64,000 nt of DNA from Mangifera indica (lineage: Eukaryota; Streptophyta; Magnoliopsida; Sapindales; Anacardiaceae). Within the stretch, counting starts at the first letter, position 1; each line of letters begins with the position of its first letter. The position numbers and the translations under genes are program-made. This document shows, piece by piece, positions 34,948 through 44,869 of this stretch. The stretch is from positions 13,035,057-13,099,056 of the forward strand of contig NC_058143.1 in assembly GCF_011075055.1 (NCBI RefSeq), written 5' to 3'. The notes below the pieces were generated by a model that searched no databases, was not told the origin of the DNA, and worked only from the letters and a program-made list of their open reading frames with translations.

Positions 34948-35135
34948 TTTGCACCCATACACACTCATACGCATCCATACACACTTATACACACGTTTAC
35001 GCACCCATACACACCTATACGCACTGATACACACCCATATGCATCTTTACACACCCATACGCACCCATATGCACCCTTACACACCAAGCGCACTCCTTCG
35101 CACCCGAACGCACCTCTTGGCACTCACACGCACAT
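34948..35135 (+). repeat. Internal CACCCATACG-type short-repeat array
   Basis: About fifteen imperfect 12-bp units such as CACCCATACACA and CACCTATACGCA, in C-rich orientation. It makes a Thr-His-Pro-Tyr frame that I regard as non-coding repeat. Confidence 0.85.
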
Positions 35136-35304
35136 GATGGATTATTTTTTAGATGGATTATTTTGTTTTGGGTTCAAATGATTTAATGTTGCAAATTTTC
35201 TGCTTTCAGGGGACTTTTTACGGAATTTCGGTTAATAATTAGCTCGACGAAAGGTGTTATAATGATACACATAATTTTACGACTAAGATAAAAGTTAGAA
35301 GTCA

Positions 35305-35550
35305 TGTTGAAACAATTAAGCATATTAGGACTACTCTTACTCGTAGGCAGAAAGAACTGTTCAGAGAAAGTTGTTTTAGACTATTTTTAAGTATGGAAAT
35401 TCTAAAACATAATTCTCCATTAATGCATTCTGTATTATTTTGACAGAGTAATAAGGGTGTATTGGGAGAGGAATTTTGGTTTCCACTAAATGGGGTCGAC
35501 TAAATGAGTTTGGAAATTCTAAAACATAATTCTCCTTTGCGCTATTGCCT
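35305..35550 (+). pseudogene. DUF1985 (Ulp1-transposon protein) fragment
   Basis: Plus frame: VETIKHIRTTLTRRQKELFR, ESCFRLFLSME, then after frame changes ILKHNSPLMHSV and EEFWFPLNGVD. This is the start of the DUF1985 domain found fused to Ulp1-type (C48) proteases in plant Mutator-like elements. Internal stops and shifts make it non-functional. Confidence 0.6.
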
Positions 35551-35884
35551 ACCAAATCGAAGCATGAATATCACTCCTACCATTTTTTCAGATCAATCAA
35601 TTGAAGTAAATGAAATATGGTTTCAATTGAAGGGAAATATGGTTTGTTTATAATCAATTAAGTAAAGAATGAAAAAGTAAAGATGTGTTAATAGAGTAAA
35701 TATTTTCATCTGCCTCTAAAGCTATTTATCCAAATCATTAGTGACTAAAATCAATTTTCTTTATCTAAATTGTTTTATGCAATCGTTTAATGACAAGTGT
35801 TTTCATAACAATTACATTCAATTTTTCAATTTTCTTATGCATAAATGCGCGTAATTTTGCTCGCAATTTTCCATAACTTACGAA

Positions 35885-36000
35885 CCTGCACACACCCTTA
35901 CTCACCATCATACACCCTTACGCACCCGTGTGCACCCTCGCATACCCGCGCTCACCCTTACACATCCATACGCACCCACGCACTCGCTCGCACTCCACCA
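35885..36000 (+). repeat. Subterminal C-rich short-repeat array, right arm
   Basis: CACCCTTACG, CACCCGTGTG, CACCCTCGCA and similar 10-bp units: the inverted counterpart of the left-arm array. Confidence 0.85.
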
Positions 36001-36334
36001 TTCTTCTCACTTATGCTCATATTTTTGTTCCAATCTATATTATAACAAAAATTTATCAGTTTCCAAATAAGTTTTTAATCTTTGAATCATAACTTACTAA
36101 ATCTTCGAATCATAATTTATCAAATCTTAAAAAAAAACTATACCAAATCTAATGTAATTAGCTAAGGGGGTGACGTTATTAGCTGAGAGGGGTATTATTG
36201 GAAAGAAAATTAAATTTGCTTAAAAATGTAAAATCACTGTAAATTTGTCTAAAAAGGTTTAGGGAAAAAGATTAGCACTGATTTTAATTAATTTCCCAGA
36301 GAAATGAGATAGAGAGAAAATTAACCCCTTAACA

Positions 36335-36799
36335 ATATATAATGATTTCTTGGGGACTAAGAAGCTTAATGTGATTTTCATTGCCACTAGCATCTGGCAA
36401 TGGCCATTGAATAATAGCCCTTGAACGAACAAAAACTTTCTACATGCATGTTTTGATTTGGTATGTGACTAACTAGTGAATTTGGACAAAAGAGTTTCCA
36501 TTGTTACAAAAACCATAAATCACCTAGATATCTAAAAACCCCTTTGACCAAGGAGGATCTAAATGCAAAGCCTCTCTGGTCTATTCAATTAGTTGTTTTT
36601 TCACTCATTTCTCTGGAATGTAAGTTCTTGTTTTCTTCTCATCTATGTGTTGACAGTTCTTGGCATCTATATACCTCAAAATCAATTTATTGGATATAAT
36701 GTGACCAAATTGTAAAAACTCATTACATTTCATACTGGGGTTGTTGATAGCTTCAATAAGCTTCATTGATGAGGTTGATGCTTTGTATAATGATGGTTG
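36335..36799. other. Spacer without recognised gene
   Basis: Flank of the Copia insertion. No coding or repeat identity seen. Confidence 0.4.
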
Positions 36800-37078
36800 G
36801 TGGGTCAATTCTGTGATTTGACCGACTCTACCATGGAGATTTCAAGTTTACAAATATTCATCAGTCTTCCATTGATTGCACCCATCAAATAGGAGTGAAA
36901 AGAAGAGAGAAGGAAAAAATAACCCTCCGAATTTGGAATATTTTCTTGCAGACATGGCTTTGTGTAATTGGTTGGTGGTGCTAGAAAGAAGGATAAGAGG
37001 CATGTGGAAAGGTATTATATGATTGAACGGATAACTAAGGACCACTTGTTCCATGAGGGTTTGAAATTTTTTTTTTTT

Positions 37079-37899
37079 GCCCAAAAAATTATTCTCACCC
37101 AAGTTAAAGTAAAATATAAAAGTCTCATTATCTAATTTTAAAAATTTTAAATATCCATCTATAAGCTAAAATCTATTAAAATTTTCAATTAAAATTAAGG
37201 GTAAAATTATTTTTTAACAATAATATTTAAAAAAATAAAACCTGATATCATTTTATCCTCTTAATTTATAAAATTAATAATTTTTTTTCAAAATTAAGTT
37301 TTAAAAAATGATTTTTTATTATGATTAAAAATAAAATCGTCATTTAATTAGTAATATTAAAATAAATAAAATTATCTCATTTTCTCCCTTAGTTTATAAA
37401 ATTAACAATTTTTCTTTAAGATTAAGTTTTGAAAAATTCATTTCCCCACTAGAGGTTTGGGAGCTTGAAAAATTTTCAACCTCTCCAACAGTACTCTCCT
37501 TCTCTGACCTCCCTTTCTAGCAAACGACAAACAAAACTTTGGTCTAGACAACGCCTCATCTGGATGAAGAAGTTGTTGTCCAAATGAAGGTTTTATCTAC
37601 CGTTCGCTGGAGAGGGAGGCCAAAGAGAGAGAATATTTCAAGCTTCAAAACCATAGGAGGTAAAGTAAAATTTTTAAAACTTAAACCTGAAGAGAAATTG
37701 TTAGTTTTTTAAACTAAGAAAAAAAATGAGATATAATTTTATTTATTTTAATATTATTGATAAAATAATAATTTTACTTTTAACTATAACCGAAAATTCA
37801 TGAGTATATGGAAATAGACTAAACCTTTTAAGTCTTTGAAATCTTGAAGGTATGTGTTTGTCTTTGCACAAACCTTGAATGGGAAATAGTTGTTTGGCC
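37079..37899. mobile_element. Family-A foldback MITE, copy 3
   Basis: Left end GCCCAAAAAATTATTCTCAC, right end GGAAATAGTTGTTTGGCC. The target duplication is weak (T-rich left flank against TTTTAATTA). The interior arms share TTAAAAATTTTAAATAT and CTAGCAAACGACAAAC/CGTTCGCTGGAGAGG. Identified mainly by its ends and by its absence from unit 1. Confidence 0.65.
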
Positions 37900-38866
37900 T
37901 TTTAATTATGACCAAATTTTATTCGCTAATGGTTGGACTATTTATGAACTTTTTCAGGGTTTGAAAGGCGAGAGCTGAAAAGTGAAAGAGAGAGATTGAT
38001 ATTAATTTCTAGGTCTTGGCCATAGTGGCAGTAGGAGTTAGAAGTCTTATGCACTGCGCATTGGTGGTTGCCTTGAAATCACTTTTTTTTTTGCGTTAAA
38101 CCTCAACTCTCTTTAAGCGCTTCTTAAATTCATTAGAGTTGATAATCCAAATAATTTTGGTGTATAGGATGTTCATAAAATCTGTAATGTGAAGTGACTG
38201 TTTCAGTTTACCTTCTGCAAATGAGAATAATTTCTATTACTTCTTTTAATTGCTTTGTGTACCGATAGATTAGAGTCAAATCAGCTCACTGTCCTATTCC
38301 GAATGAGTTAAATTCAATCTAATGTAATTTTAACTCATCGAGCTCAACTCACAATGGATGACGGCGATTCTTTCTCTTCAACTCAATCTTTTTTTTTTTT
38401 TCTTCTTCCCATTCTCCCACATTTGTCAGTGTCAATAAAACATGTTTCTCTTCATAACTACTGTTTAGTACTGTTCATAATCAGATCTTATGACTCAGGG
38501 TAAATCATAATCAAGTTAATCTGAATCTCTCTTTTACCCGGCCTTGTAACAGATAAGCAGATATTTTAACCAGTCTCAAATAAGACCAAAGGAAAACAGT
38601 ATAACCATAATAATATTCCGAAAATGAAAAGGGGATGTGGTCATAATTTTTTCTTATTTAATGAGTAAGACAAGGAAGAAGAGAGAACAGTACATAAAAA
38701 GTGCACATTGGGGGTGGCGTGGTGGTGGTGTGGGGTTTTGGGGTTTGTGGAGGGAGGGGAATGTGGTCATCATTTTTTCTTATTTAATGAGTAAGACAAG
38801 CAAGAGGAGAGAACAGTACATAAAAATCCACATGGAGAAACACTACAGAGAATCAGATGAAGCTTA

Positions 38867-39358
38867 TTACACATCCTTAACTCGCACAGCTTCATTCATC
38901 TCCTTCTTGTCTTTGTCCTTCACATCCTTCTCTTTCTCTTCAATCTGAAAAGCGGAAACAGGGAAAGACCTATTGAGCCCAGCAGGAGTCTGAAAAGTGA
39001 TCTTCCCACTTGATGGATCAGAAATATATATATCACTCAGTGTTATCCAAACCAATAGCTCTTTGGTCTTCACCCCAGTGAGTTTCTTGATCTTGTTGGG
39101 TTCAACAACAGCAGTGACCTCAGTTGCATAACTCACTAGCTTCCCAATCTTCTCAAACTTGTGGGTTATGCTGTTCTTCTGTTTCAGCCACACAAAACCT
39201 GTCTCTTTCACATACCCACATTCTTCAATGTCATGTAATGGCAACAACCCATTTGGCAACCCTACCTCCCTCAGCAACAGCTGAGATTTCTCTTTACAGA
39301 TCTCGTCTCCCCGGTACATCTCTGCCTTGGCCCTGATTTCTTCTGTGACAAGAGACAT
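38867..39358 (-). CDS. DUF538 protein, paralogue b
   Basis: Single-exon, 163 aa, normal family length; ATG at 39358 aligned with gene a (an upstream in-frame ATG at 39421 lies at the TATA region and is not used). About 93% identical over the DUF538 domain by eye: SQLLLREVGLPNGLLPLHD, VVEPNKIKKLTGVKTKELLV, WITLSDIYISDPSSGKITFQ. It ends in one acidic unit DVKDKDKKEMNEAVRVKDV. Both paralogues look intact, so the pair is a recent local duplicate. Function is as uncertain as for gene a. Confidence 0.93.
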   Translation of the reverse strand: MSLVTEEIRAKAEMYRGDEICKEKSQLLLREVGLPNGLLPLHDIEECGYVKETGFVWLKQKNSITHKFEKIGKLVSYATEVTAVVEPNKIKKLTGVKTKELLVWITLSDIYISDPSSGKITFQTPAGLNRSFPVSAFQIEEKEKDVKDKDKKEMNEAVRVKDV

Positions 39359-39430
39359 GTTTTCTTTCCTTCTACTCCACAACTTCGACTTTGACTTTAA
39401 TGGGATGGAAAGTAGTAACAATTATATATA

Positions 39431-39438
39431 TATTTATA
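39431..39438 (-). promoter_or_regulatory. Probable TATA box of DUF538 gene b
   Basis: Minus strand GGCCTATAAATATATAT, 73 bases upstream of the ATG. In gene a the matching stretch is changed to a shorter TATATATA run closer to the ATG. Confidence 0.55.
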
Positions 39439-39961
39439 GGCCATAAATTTGCCCTTGTGCAAAAACTTCTAAGAAATGGCAGGACAGCTAAGAAAACTAA
39501 TAAATTTGGGACAATTTAATTCTTGTATATGTTTGGTAGTTAAATGTGAACCGACACAAAATATTGTATCTTGGTATAAATGGGAAGACTCAACCCTCAA
39601 CCTTCAACACTCAACCGTTGATTTGATTAGACAGTCGAGGTGGGTTCTTCAGGTTACTTGTATAGGCAGATTGTATTTATGATGCAGTTGGAAAATTTAT
39701 GGCAGAATTAAAGGCATTGATGTGGGTTGGAGGAGGTGCCCAATAGGAGATGAACACTTGTAATGTAGTTGGAATGGGATCCTATTATTTTGGGAAGACT
39801 TAAATCGTGACCAGTCCTTGGAAACTTTAAAACGCCAATTGATCAAGTTGTGGCTTTGAAGAGACCCATCAACTTCACCCTTGTCACCATGCGCTTGGAT
39901 GAACGGTCATGAATTGGCCATGTCCATTAATTCAGTTCAAAAGTTTTCTTCATTATAGACC

Positions 39962-40129
39962 CATAAAACTATATGAATATATATTTGAGTATATAATTAA
40001 ATATATAAATAATATATTTTTATATAATTGAATAATTTTAAATTAAATATAAAATAATATTTAATTATATGATAATTTATTATCTATATTATTAATTAAA
40101 TACCCAAATATGTGTAGATATAACATTGT
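39962..40129. repeat. Family-B MITE, copy 8
   Basis: Starts CATAAAACTATATGAATAT; core AATAATTTTAAATTAAATAT; ends ATGTGTAGATATAACATTG. Confidence 0.55.
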
Positions 40130-40277
40130 TTAAATTGACCAGGCTAAGAGTAGAGAGTCTTTCATAAATGGTGCATTCATTGTTTTAGCCTTAGCTACTG
40201 GACAAGGTTATGGAATGGTACATATTTTAGAGGTAGGTTAACGATAGATAGTTTGTTGAGGAGTCAATTTTTGAATA

Positions 40278-41114
40278 GGCCAAAGGATTATTTCCCAACT
40301 AGGTATTAATTTAAAGATAAATTCAAAAACCTAAACATATATTCATGAATCAATTAACCCTAAATATTTTTTTTGGTTAGAACTAAGAATAAAATTATCA
40401 CTTTACTAATAATATTAAAAAATATATAATTTTATCTTTTTTTCTCTTTAGGTTTTGAAAAATCACATTTCACCCCAACCTCAACTTTGAAAAATAACTC
40501 CCCCCCCCCCCCTCCCTTCCCCCAAATCCGTAAGGTTTTCTCCCTCATCCAATGAAGGCAATAGTGGCCGCCACCATCTCCACCTTTAGCCCAACCATCT
40601 CCCACCTCGACAAACGACATCGACAAAAATAAAGAATTTCGTCTCCATTAACGAAGCTAGATGAAATCATCTTATCTCTTTGTCAAGAAAAAAATGAAGA
40701 CAATTTATTTTTGTCTCTTCGTTGGCCATTGACAAAGGGACAAGATGGTTGCATCTCCATCAACGTTGTCTACCCAAAAGGGAGACAGTTAGGCTAAACG
40801 TAAAGACAATGGCAACCACTGTCTTCGGAGAGGGGAGAAAATTCTAGAGATATGGGGTGGGGGGGGGGGGGGGGGAGTTATTTTTCAAAGTTGAGGATGG
40901 GGCATAAAATGTTAGTTTTCAAAACCTAGGACAAAAAATAAAATAAAATTATATATATTTTTTAATATTATTAATAAAATGATGATTTTATCTTTAATTC
41001 TAATAAAAAATTTTAATAACAATTAATCCATAAGTGGATGTTTGAGTTTTTTAAACACCGTAAATGTATATTTGTCTTTATATTAAAACTTGAATAGAAA
41101 ATAGTCCTTTAGCC
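40278..41114. mobile_element. Family-A foldback MITE, copy 4
   Basis: Starts GGCCAAAGGATTATTTCCC, ends GAAAATAGTCCTTTAGCC; flanks TTTTGAATA (40269-40277) and TTTTGTATA (41115-41123), 8 of 9 identical. A C13 run at 40500-40512 and a G17 run at 40859-40875 sit at mirrored places in the two arms. The interior contains CGACAAACGACATCGACAAA. Confidence 0.82.
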
Positions 41115-43736
41115 TTTTGTATATACCAAACCTAAGAATAATGTAACCTTCACCATCAGTCTCCATTACTTATTTGGCAACTCCATTACTTAGTTGGCAA
41201 GTTCAGTAATGTGTTAAATTGAAGCAAGGGATTGCAATGGTACTAGTTAACACTTTATACAAGGCTACAAATTAATCTCAAAAGCAAGTAAAATTCTTAA
41301 AACACAAGAAATCAATCAATCTGTAGATAAGATAGCCTGCATAAGTTATTTCCTTCAATAATTCGCTCTTCTAGACTGGATGCAGCTTTCACATTACAGA
41401 CTGTACCAAATTATTTGCTCTCTCTCTCTCTCTCTCTCTCTATATGTATGTATATGTTTGAACAATTGTCGCTATAAATATATATGTCGTTTAAAAAGAA
41501 CTTGGGGTTTGGTGTATGATCCGATAGGTACAACTACAGGAGTAACTGTGGGTATCCGTATTTATGAAGCAGAGTAATTGCCAGGCAACATTTATTTCCA
41601 ATATCAGAAGAGTAAATGACATGCTCCCACCCAAGGTTTGGCCTAAAAACACTTTTCTACCCTTAGTATAAATGACACTTTCACACCCAAATTCAAACCT
41701 TATTGTAAAAAACTAATGGTGTAAGGGTAAAATCATAAATTTAATATCCATTGATTTTGAAAATAGAAAACAATATTTTATTAACTCAAACATTTTAAAT
41801 ATGATAATTTAACCTTTAAAAAATTTTATTGCATTATAATCAATTCTTTGGGAGTATATTTTCCATTTTTGAAACTATTCAGAGGCAAAAATATTAAAAT
41901 TTTTCAAAAGACTCTAAAACCTTTTTTAAATTTGCAATAAACCCCTAAAAATTTCATAAAAACCCCTATTTAAAAAAAAGTTACAATTTATTTCTTAATA
42001 TACGATTATAGGACAATTACAATCTTATCCATAGGAATAGAAGAAGAAAAAATAAAAATGAAAGGACAAAAAATAAAAGATTTGTTGAATAATTTGGATA
42101 TTTAAAGATTATTTTTAATTTTTGTTAATTTAGGGTTATGTGATAATTTTTAACATAAACTAGTTTGGATAAAATAGTAATTTCACTCCTTAATATTATT
42201 GTTTCATCAACAAAGTTTTTGATTTTGTGTGGGAAATTATTATTTATACAAATTAAAAATGGAAAATTGTTTTAAGGCTAATCGCGTTTCTCCGATTACT
42301 AGTTTATCATAAAACCAAAAGGTAAATATAAATTTCGTCATAATTTATACCTAATACTCTACTTCTGATAATCTCATCCTCAATCCTTATGCCAATGCCT
42401 CAGAACCTGCAACATGTTTCTTTGTTTTATGACTAACATCAACATTTTACATAAACACTACCATCTATGCAAGGATATGTTGATAACAAAGATAGGATTC
42501 AAGGGTTATATCAAATTAACAACAATTAGGAGTTGTGTGCACAAATTTCCACAAATAGACCACCTAGTCCTCTATGAAGCATCAAACGAAATTTGGGATG
42601 CAGTATTCCGGTTTAATTGTTATCACCTGTCCATTGCAAACCTTCATTAATTTTTTTAAGAAAAATATGACTTTGTTGAGCAAGTAGGTTTCATGCGGTG
42701 GATATCATTTTCCTACTAGGTCAAATGTCATTGTTAGGAACCGACAAACTCCACAAGCAATTAAATGGAACAACCAATCAATGTATGTGTTAGTAAGAAA
42801 AGTAGGTCTAATAAATCATATTTGACCATCATAAAATTTCCCGCCCAAATAAAATAAAGGGATATTTAATACTTATCCTAAACATAAGGAGTTTAAGTGA
42901 AATTATCGAATTTTTTGGACTTAAATAAAAATACCTCTTTACCTGAAATGACCAAAATGCTCTTATAGATAAACAAAAAAAAATTCATATCCTTACCCAT
43001 ATTTTCCTTGATCCACTGTTCCCAAAATCAGATTTCCATGGGTCTTCCATTTAATGTTTTGGAAGGAATTTTTTATTTTTTCGATAATGAAAATGATGAA
43101 GAAGATGAGTAAATCATCTTTTATCTTATTTGAATTATTTTTATATTTAGATTTTATTGACTAGAGTATGATTTTGGGAGTGTTTAGTTAAGGGTTTTCA
43201 GATTTGAACAAATGATTTTGTGGTTTGATTATTTCTTGTTTTGGATGAATTAATTTAAGACTATTGTGTTTAAATATGCGTGTAATCATTTGTTGTTGAA
43301 ATTATAGCTAAAAACTGAGATTTTGGCCAAAAAATTGACCTATTTTGAAGTTGGAACTTCACCCTAAGGGATATTGACAAACTTGGGGAATCTAGGGTTT
43401 CGGAAATATCCCCTAGGTTGAATCAATGCCACAGGGGAGGAGGCAACTGTGATTTTCTAAAAAATAGTTATATCGGGAGGTCTATATGGGAACCCCGGAG
43501 GTGGGGAGAAATTGCAAGTTTTTGAATAGTATCCCACGGAGGACCACAGGGGAAGGGAGAAATGTTGATTTTTTAAGCAGTGACACCCGTGGCTCCTTCG
43601 GGGGAGAATTGTGAGGTTTTAAAGATTTTGGACCAATGGGAAGGAGAGAAATTGATAAGGGGCAAACTGATATTTTTAAACATTTATAACTTGAAGGAGA
43701 GTGAGAAAATGTTAAGGGGCAAATTGATATTTTGCT
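41115..43736. other. Repeat-rich spacer, no intact gene
   Basis: A (CT)n run at about 41417-41441 is followed by a short plus frame (GLVYDPIGTTTGVTVGIRIY) I cannot identify. 41612-41750 resembles a MITE end (CTCCCACCCAAGGTTTGGCC). A 78-codon plus frame at 42414-42650 (LITKIGFKGYIKLTTIRSC) has the flavour of transposon-associated plant domains but is not secure. 43380-43720 is GC-richer with repeated GGGGAGAAATTG/GGGGCAAATTGATATTTT words. Confidence 0.35.
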
Positions 43737-44790
43737 TAAACCTAGGTTTTTTGACGCTTAATTTTCAAATTTTATTTATGTTTTTTCACATCATAGGGTT
43801 TTTTTATATGTAGTTTTCGAATTTTAAATCAATTTTTGTGATTTAAGGGTAATTGGACGTGTAGTTTTTGAATTTTAGATATGTTTTTTATGTTTATTAT
43901 TGTAGGGTTTTTTTATGTGTATATTTCAAATTTCAAATCAGTTTTTCGGTTTTTATCATTTTAAGGTTTTTTGACGTGTAATTTTAGAATTTTAAGTCCA
44001 TTTTTTTTATGTTTTTCATTTGAAAGTTTTTCAACGTGTAATTTTTGAATTTCAAGTCCATTTTTTTATGTTTATCATTCTATGATTTTTTGACATGTAG
44101 TTTTCAAACTTTAGGTCAATTTTTTTGTTTTTGTCATTTTAAGATTTTTTGACATATAGTTTTTGAATTTTAGATCTATTTTTGAATTTTTGTGATTTCT
44201 AGGTTTTTCAAAGTGTAGTTTTTGAATTTTAAGTTAGTTTTTCGATATTAGTCATTATTAGATTTTATGACGTGTAGTTTTCAAATTTTAGATCAATTTT
44301 TTGGTTTGTATGATTTTAGGGTAATTGGATGTATAGTTTTTGAATTTTAGGTTTGTTTTTCTGTGTTTCTCATTTTAAGGTTTTTTAACGTGTAGTTTTC
44401 AAATTTCAGGTTAGTTGTTAGGTATTTGTGATTCTAGGGTAATTGAATGTGTAGTTTTAAAATTTTAGGTAGTTTTTTTTATATTTATCATTCTAAGGTT
44501 TTTCAATTTGTGGTTTTCGACTTTCTGGTCCTTTTTTTATGTTTGTCATTTTAGGATTTTTCGGCCTGTAGTTTCAAATTTTAAGTTGGTTTTTTTTATT
44601 TTTGTGATTTAAGGTTTTTTTTATGTGTAATTTTCAAATTTCAAATTTGTTTATTTATGTTTGTCATTCTATAATTTTTCGATATGTAGTTTTTAAATTT
44701 CAAGGTAGTTTTTCAATTTTTATCATTTTAGAGTTTTTGACTTGTAGTTTTCAAATTTTAGGTTTTTTTAATTCTTGTCTCCAATTTTAT
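43737..44790. repeat. Minisatellite, about 18 units of ~59 bp
   Basis: Units follow the pattern TTTTTTGACGTGTAGTTTTC, AAATTTTAGGTCAATTTTT, ATGTTTGTCATTTTAAGG. Units vary in spacer length and by many point changes. Variants such as TAATTGGACGTGTAG recur at intervals, suggesting higher-order duplication. It precedes the DUF1985 relic and may be a subterminal array of that element. Confidence 0.85.
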
Positions 44791-44869
44791 ACCTGTTTTT
44801 TATGAAATTTTTATTAACTTTGACATGATAATAATTTTTTTTTACAAGATATTTCCTATAACAGAAAAC

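Larger units (their letters stand above)
34238..36283. mobile_element. Long-TIR Mutator-like element nested in the Copia LTR
   Basis: 2,046 bp beginning AATCGGCACTAATTTTT and ending AAAAGATTAGCACTGATT. The inverted arms are about 350 bp: the left arm (TAAACCTTTTTAGGCAAA, GAAGCAAATTTAATTTTA, GCTAATTACATCAAATT, AAAACTTATTTGAAA) is matched in order by the reverse complement of the right arm (35885-36283). TTAATTAA occurs on both sides (34230-34237, 36284-36291); because it is palindromic the exact target duplication is ambiguous. Arrays of a G-rich short repeat end each arm. The centre holds a DUF1985-like fragment. Placement as Mutator-like rests on the long TIRs and DUF1985 cargo. Confidence 0.72.
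32334..36334 (-). mobile_element. Ty1/Copia retrotransposon, decayed, with split 5' LTR
   Basis: A ~213-bp LTR starts TGTTTAAACTATAAAATGAT and ends TTTTAACA on the plus strand (32334-32546). The second LTR begins at 34069 and ends CCCCTTAACA at 36334, interrupted by a nested element. ATATA flanks both outer ends (32329-32333 and 36335-36339), a 5-bp target duplication. Between the LTRs the minus strand encodes broken Copia reverse transcriptase and RNase H: FVFAYVDDLFVTGS (the YVDD catalytic site), GLKQAS, KACATPMATTPLL, YLKGTPSIDL and DWTGCLDDRKSTNGYNIYLG. Gag, protease and most of integrase are deleted and stops are frequent, so it is inactive. Confidence 0.88.
36800..39895. repeat. Segmental duplication unit 3 (carries DUF538 gene b)
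   Basis: Same order of blocks as unit 2: CTGTGATTTGACCGACT and CATCAGTCTTCCATTGATTG near 36810-36880, TTTGAAAGGCGAGAGCT at about 37962, DUF538 gene at 38867, and ACTCAACCGTTGATTTGATT upstream at about 39608. A family-A MITE is inserted at 37079-37899, absent from units 1 and 2. Confidence 0.78.

Noticed and set aside
34870..35181. 103-codon plus frame rich in Thr-His-Pro-Tyr
   Set aside because: It is simply the translation of the 12-bp repeat array; neighbouring frames are equally open and periodic.
41380..41577. Plus frame ending GLVYDPIGTTTGVTVGIRIY
   Set aside because: The second half looks protein-like, but the first half is a (CT)n translation and I could not assign a family.
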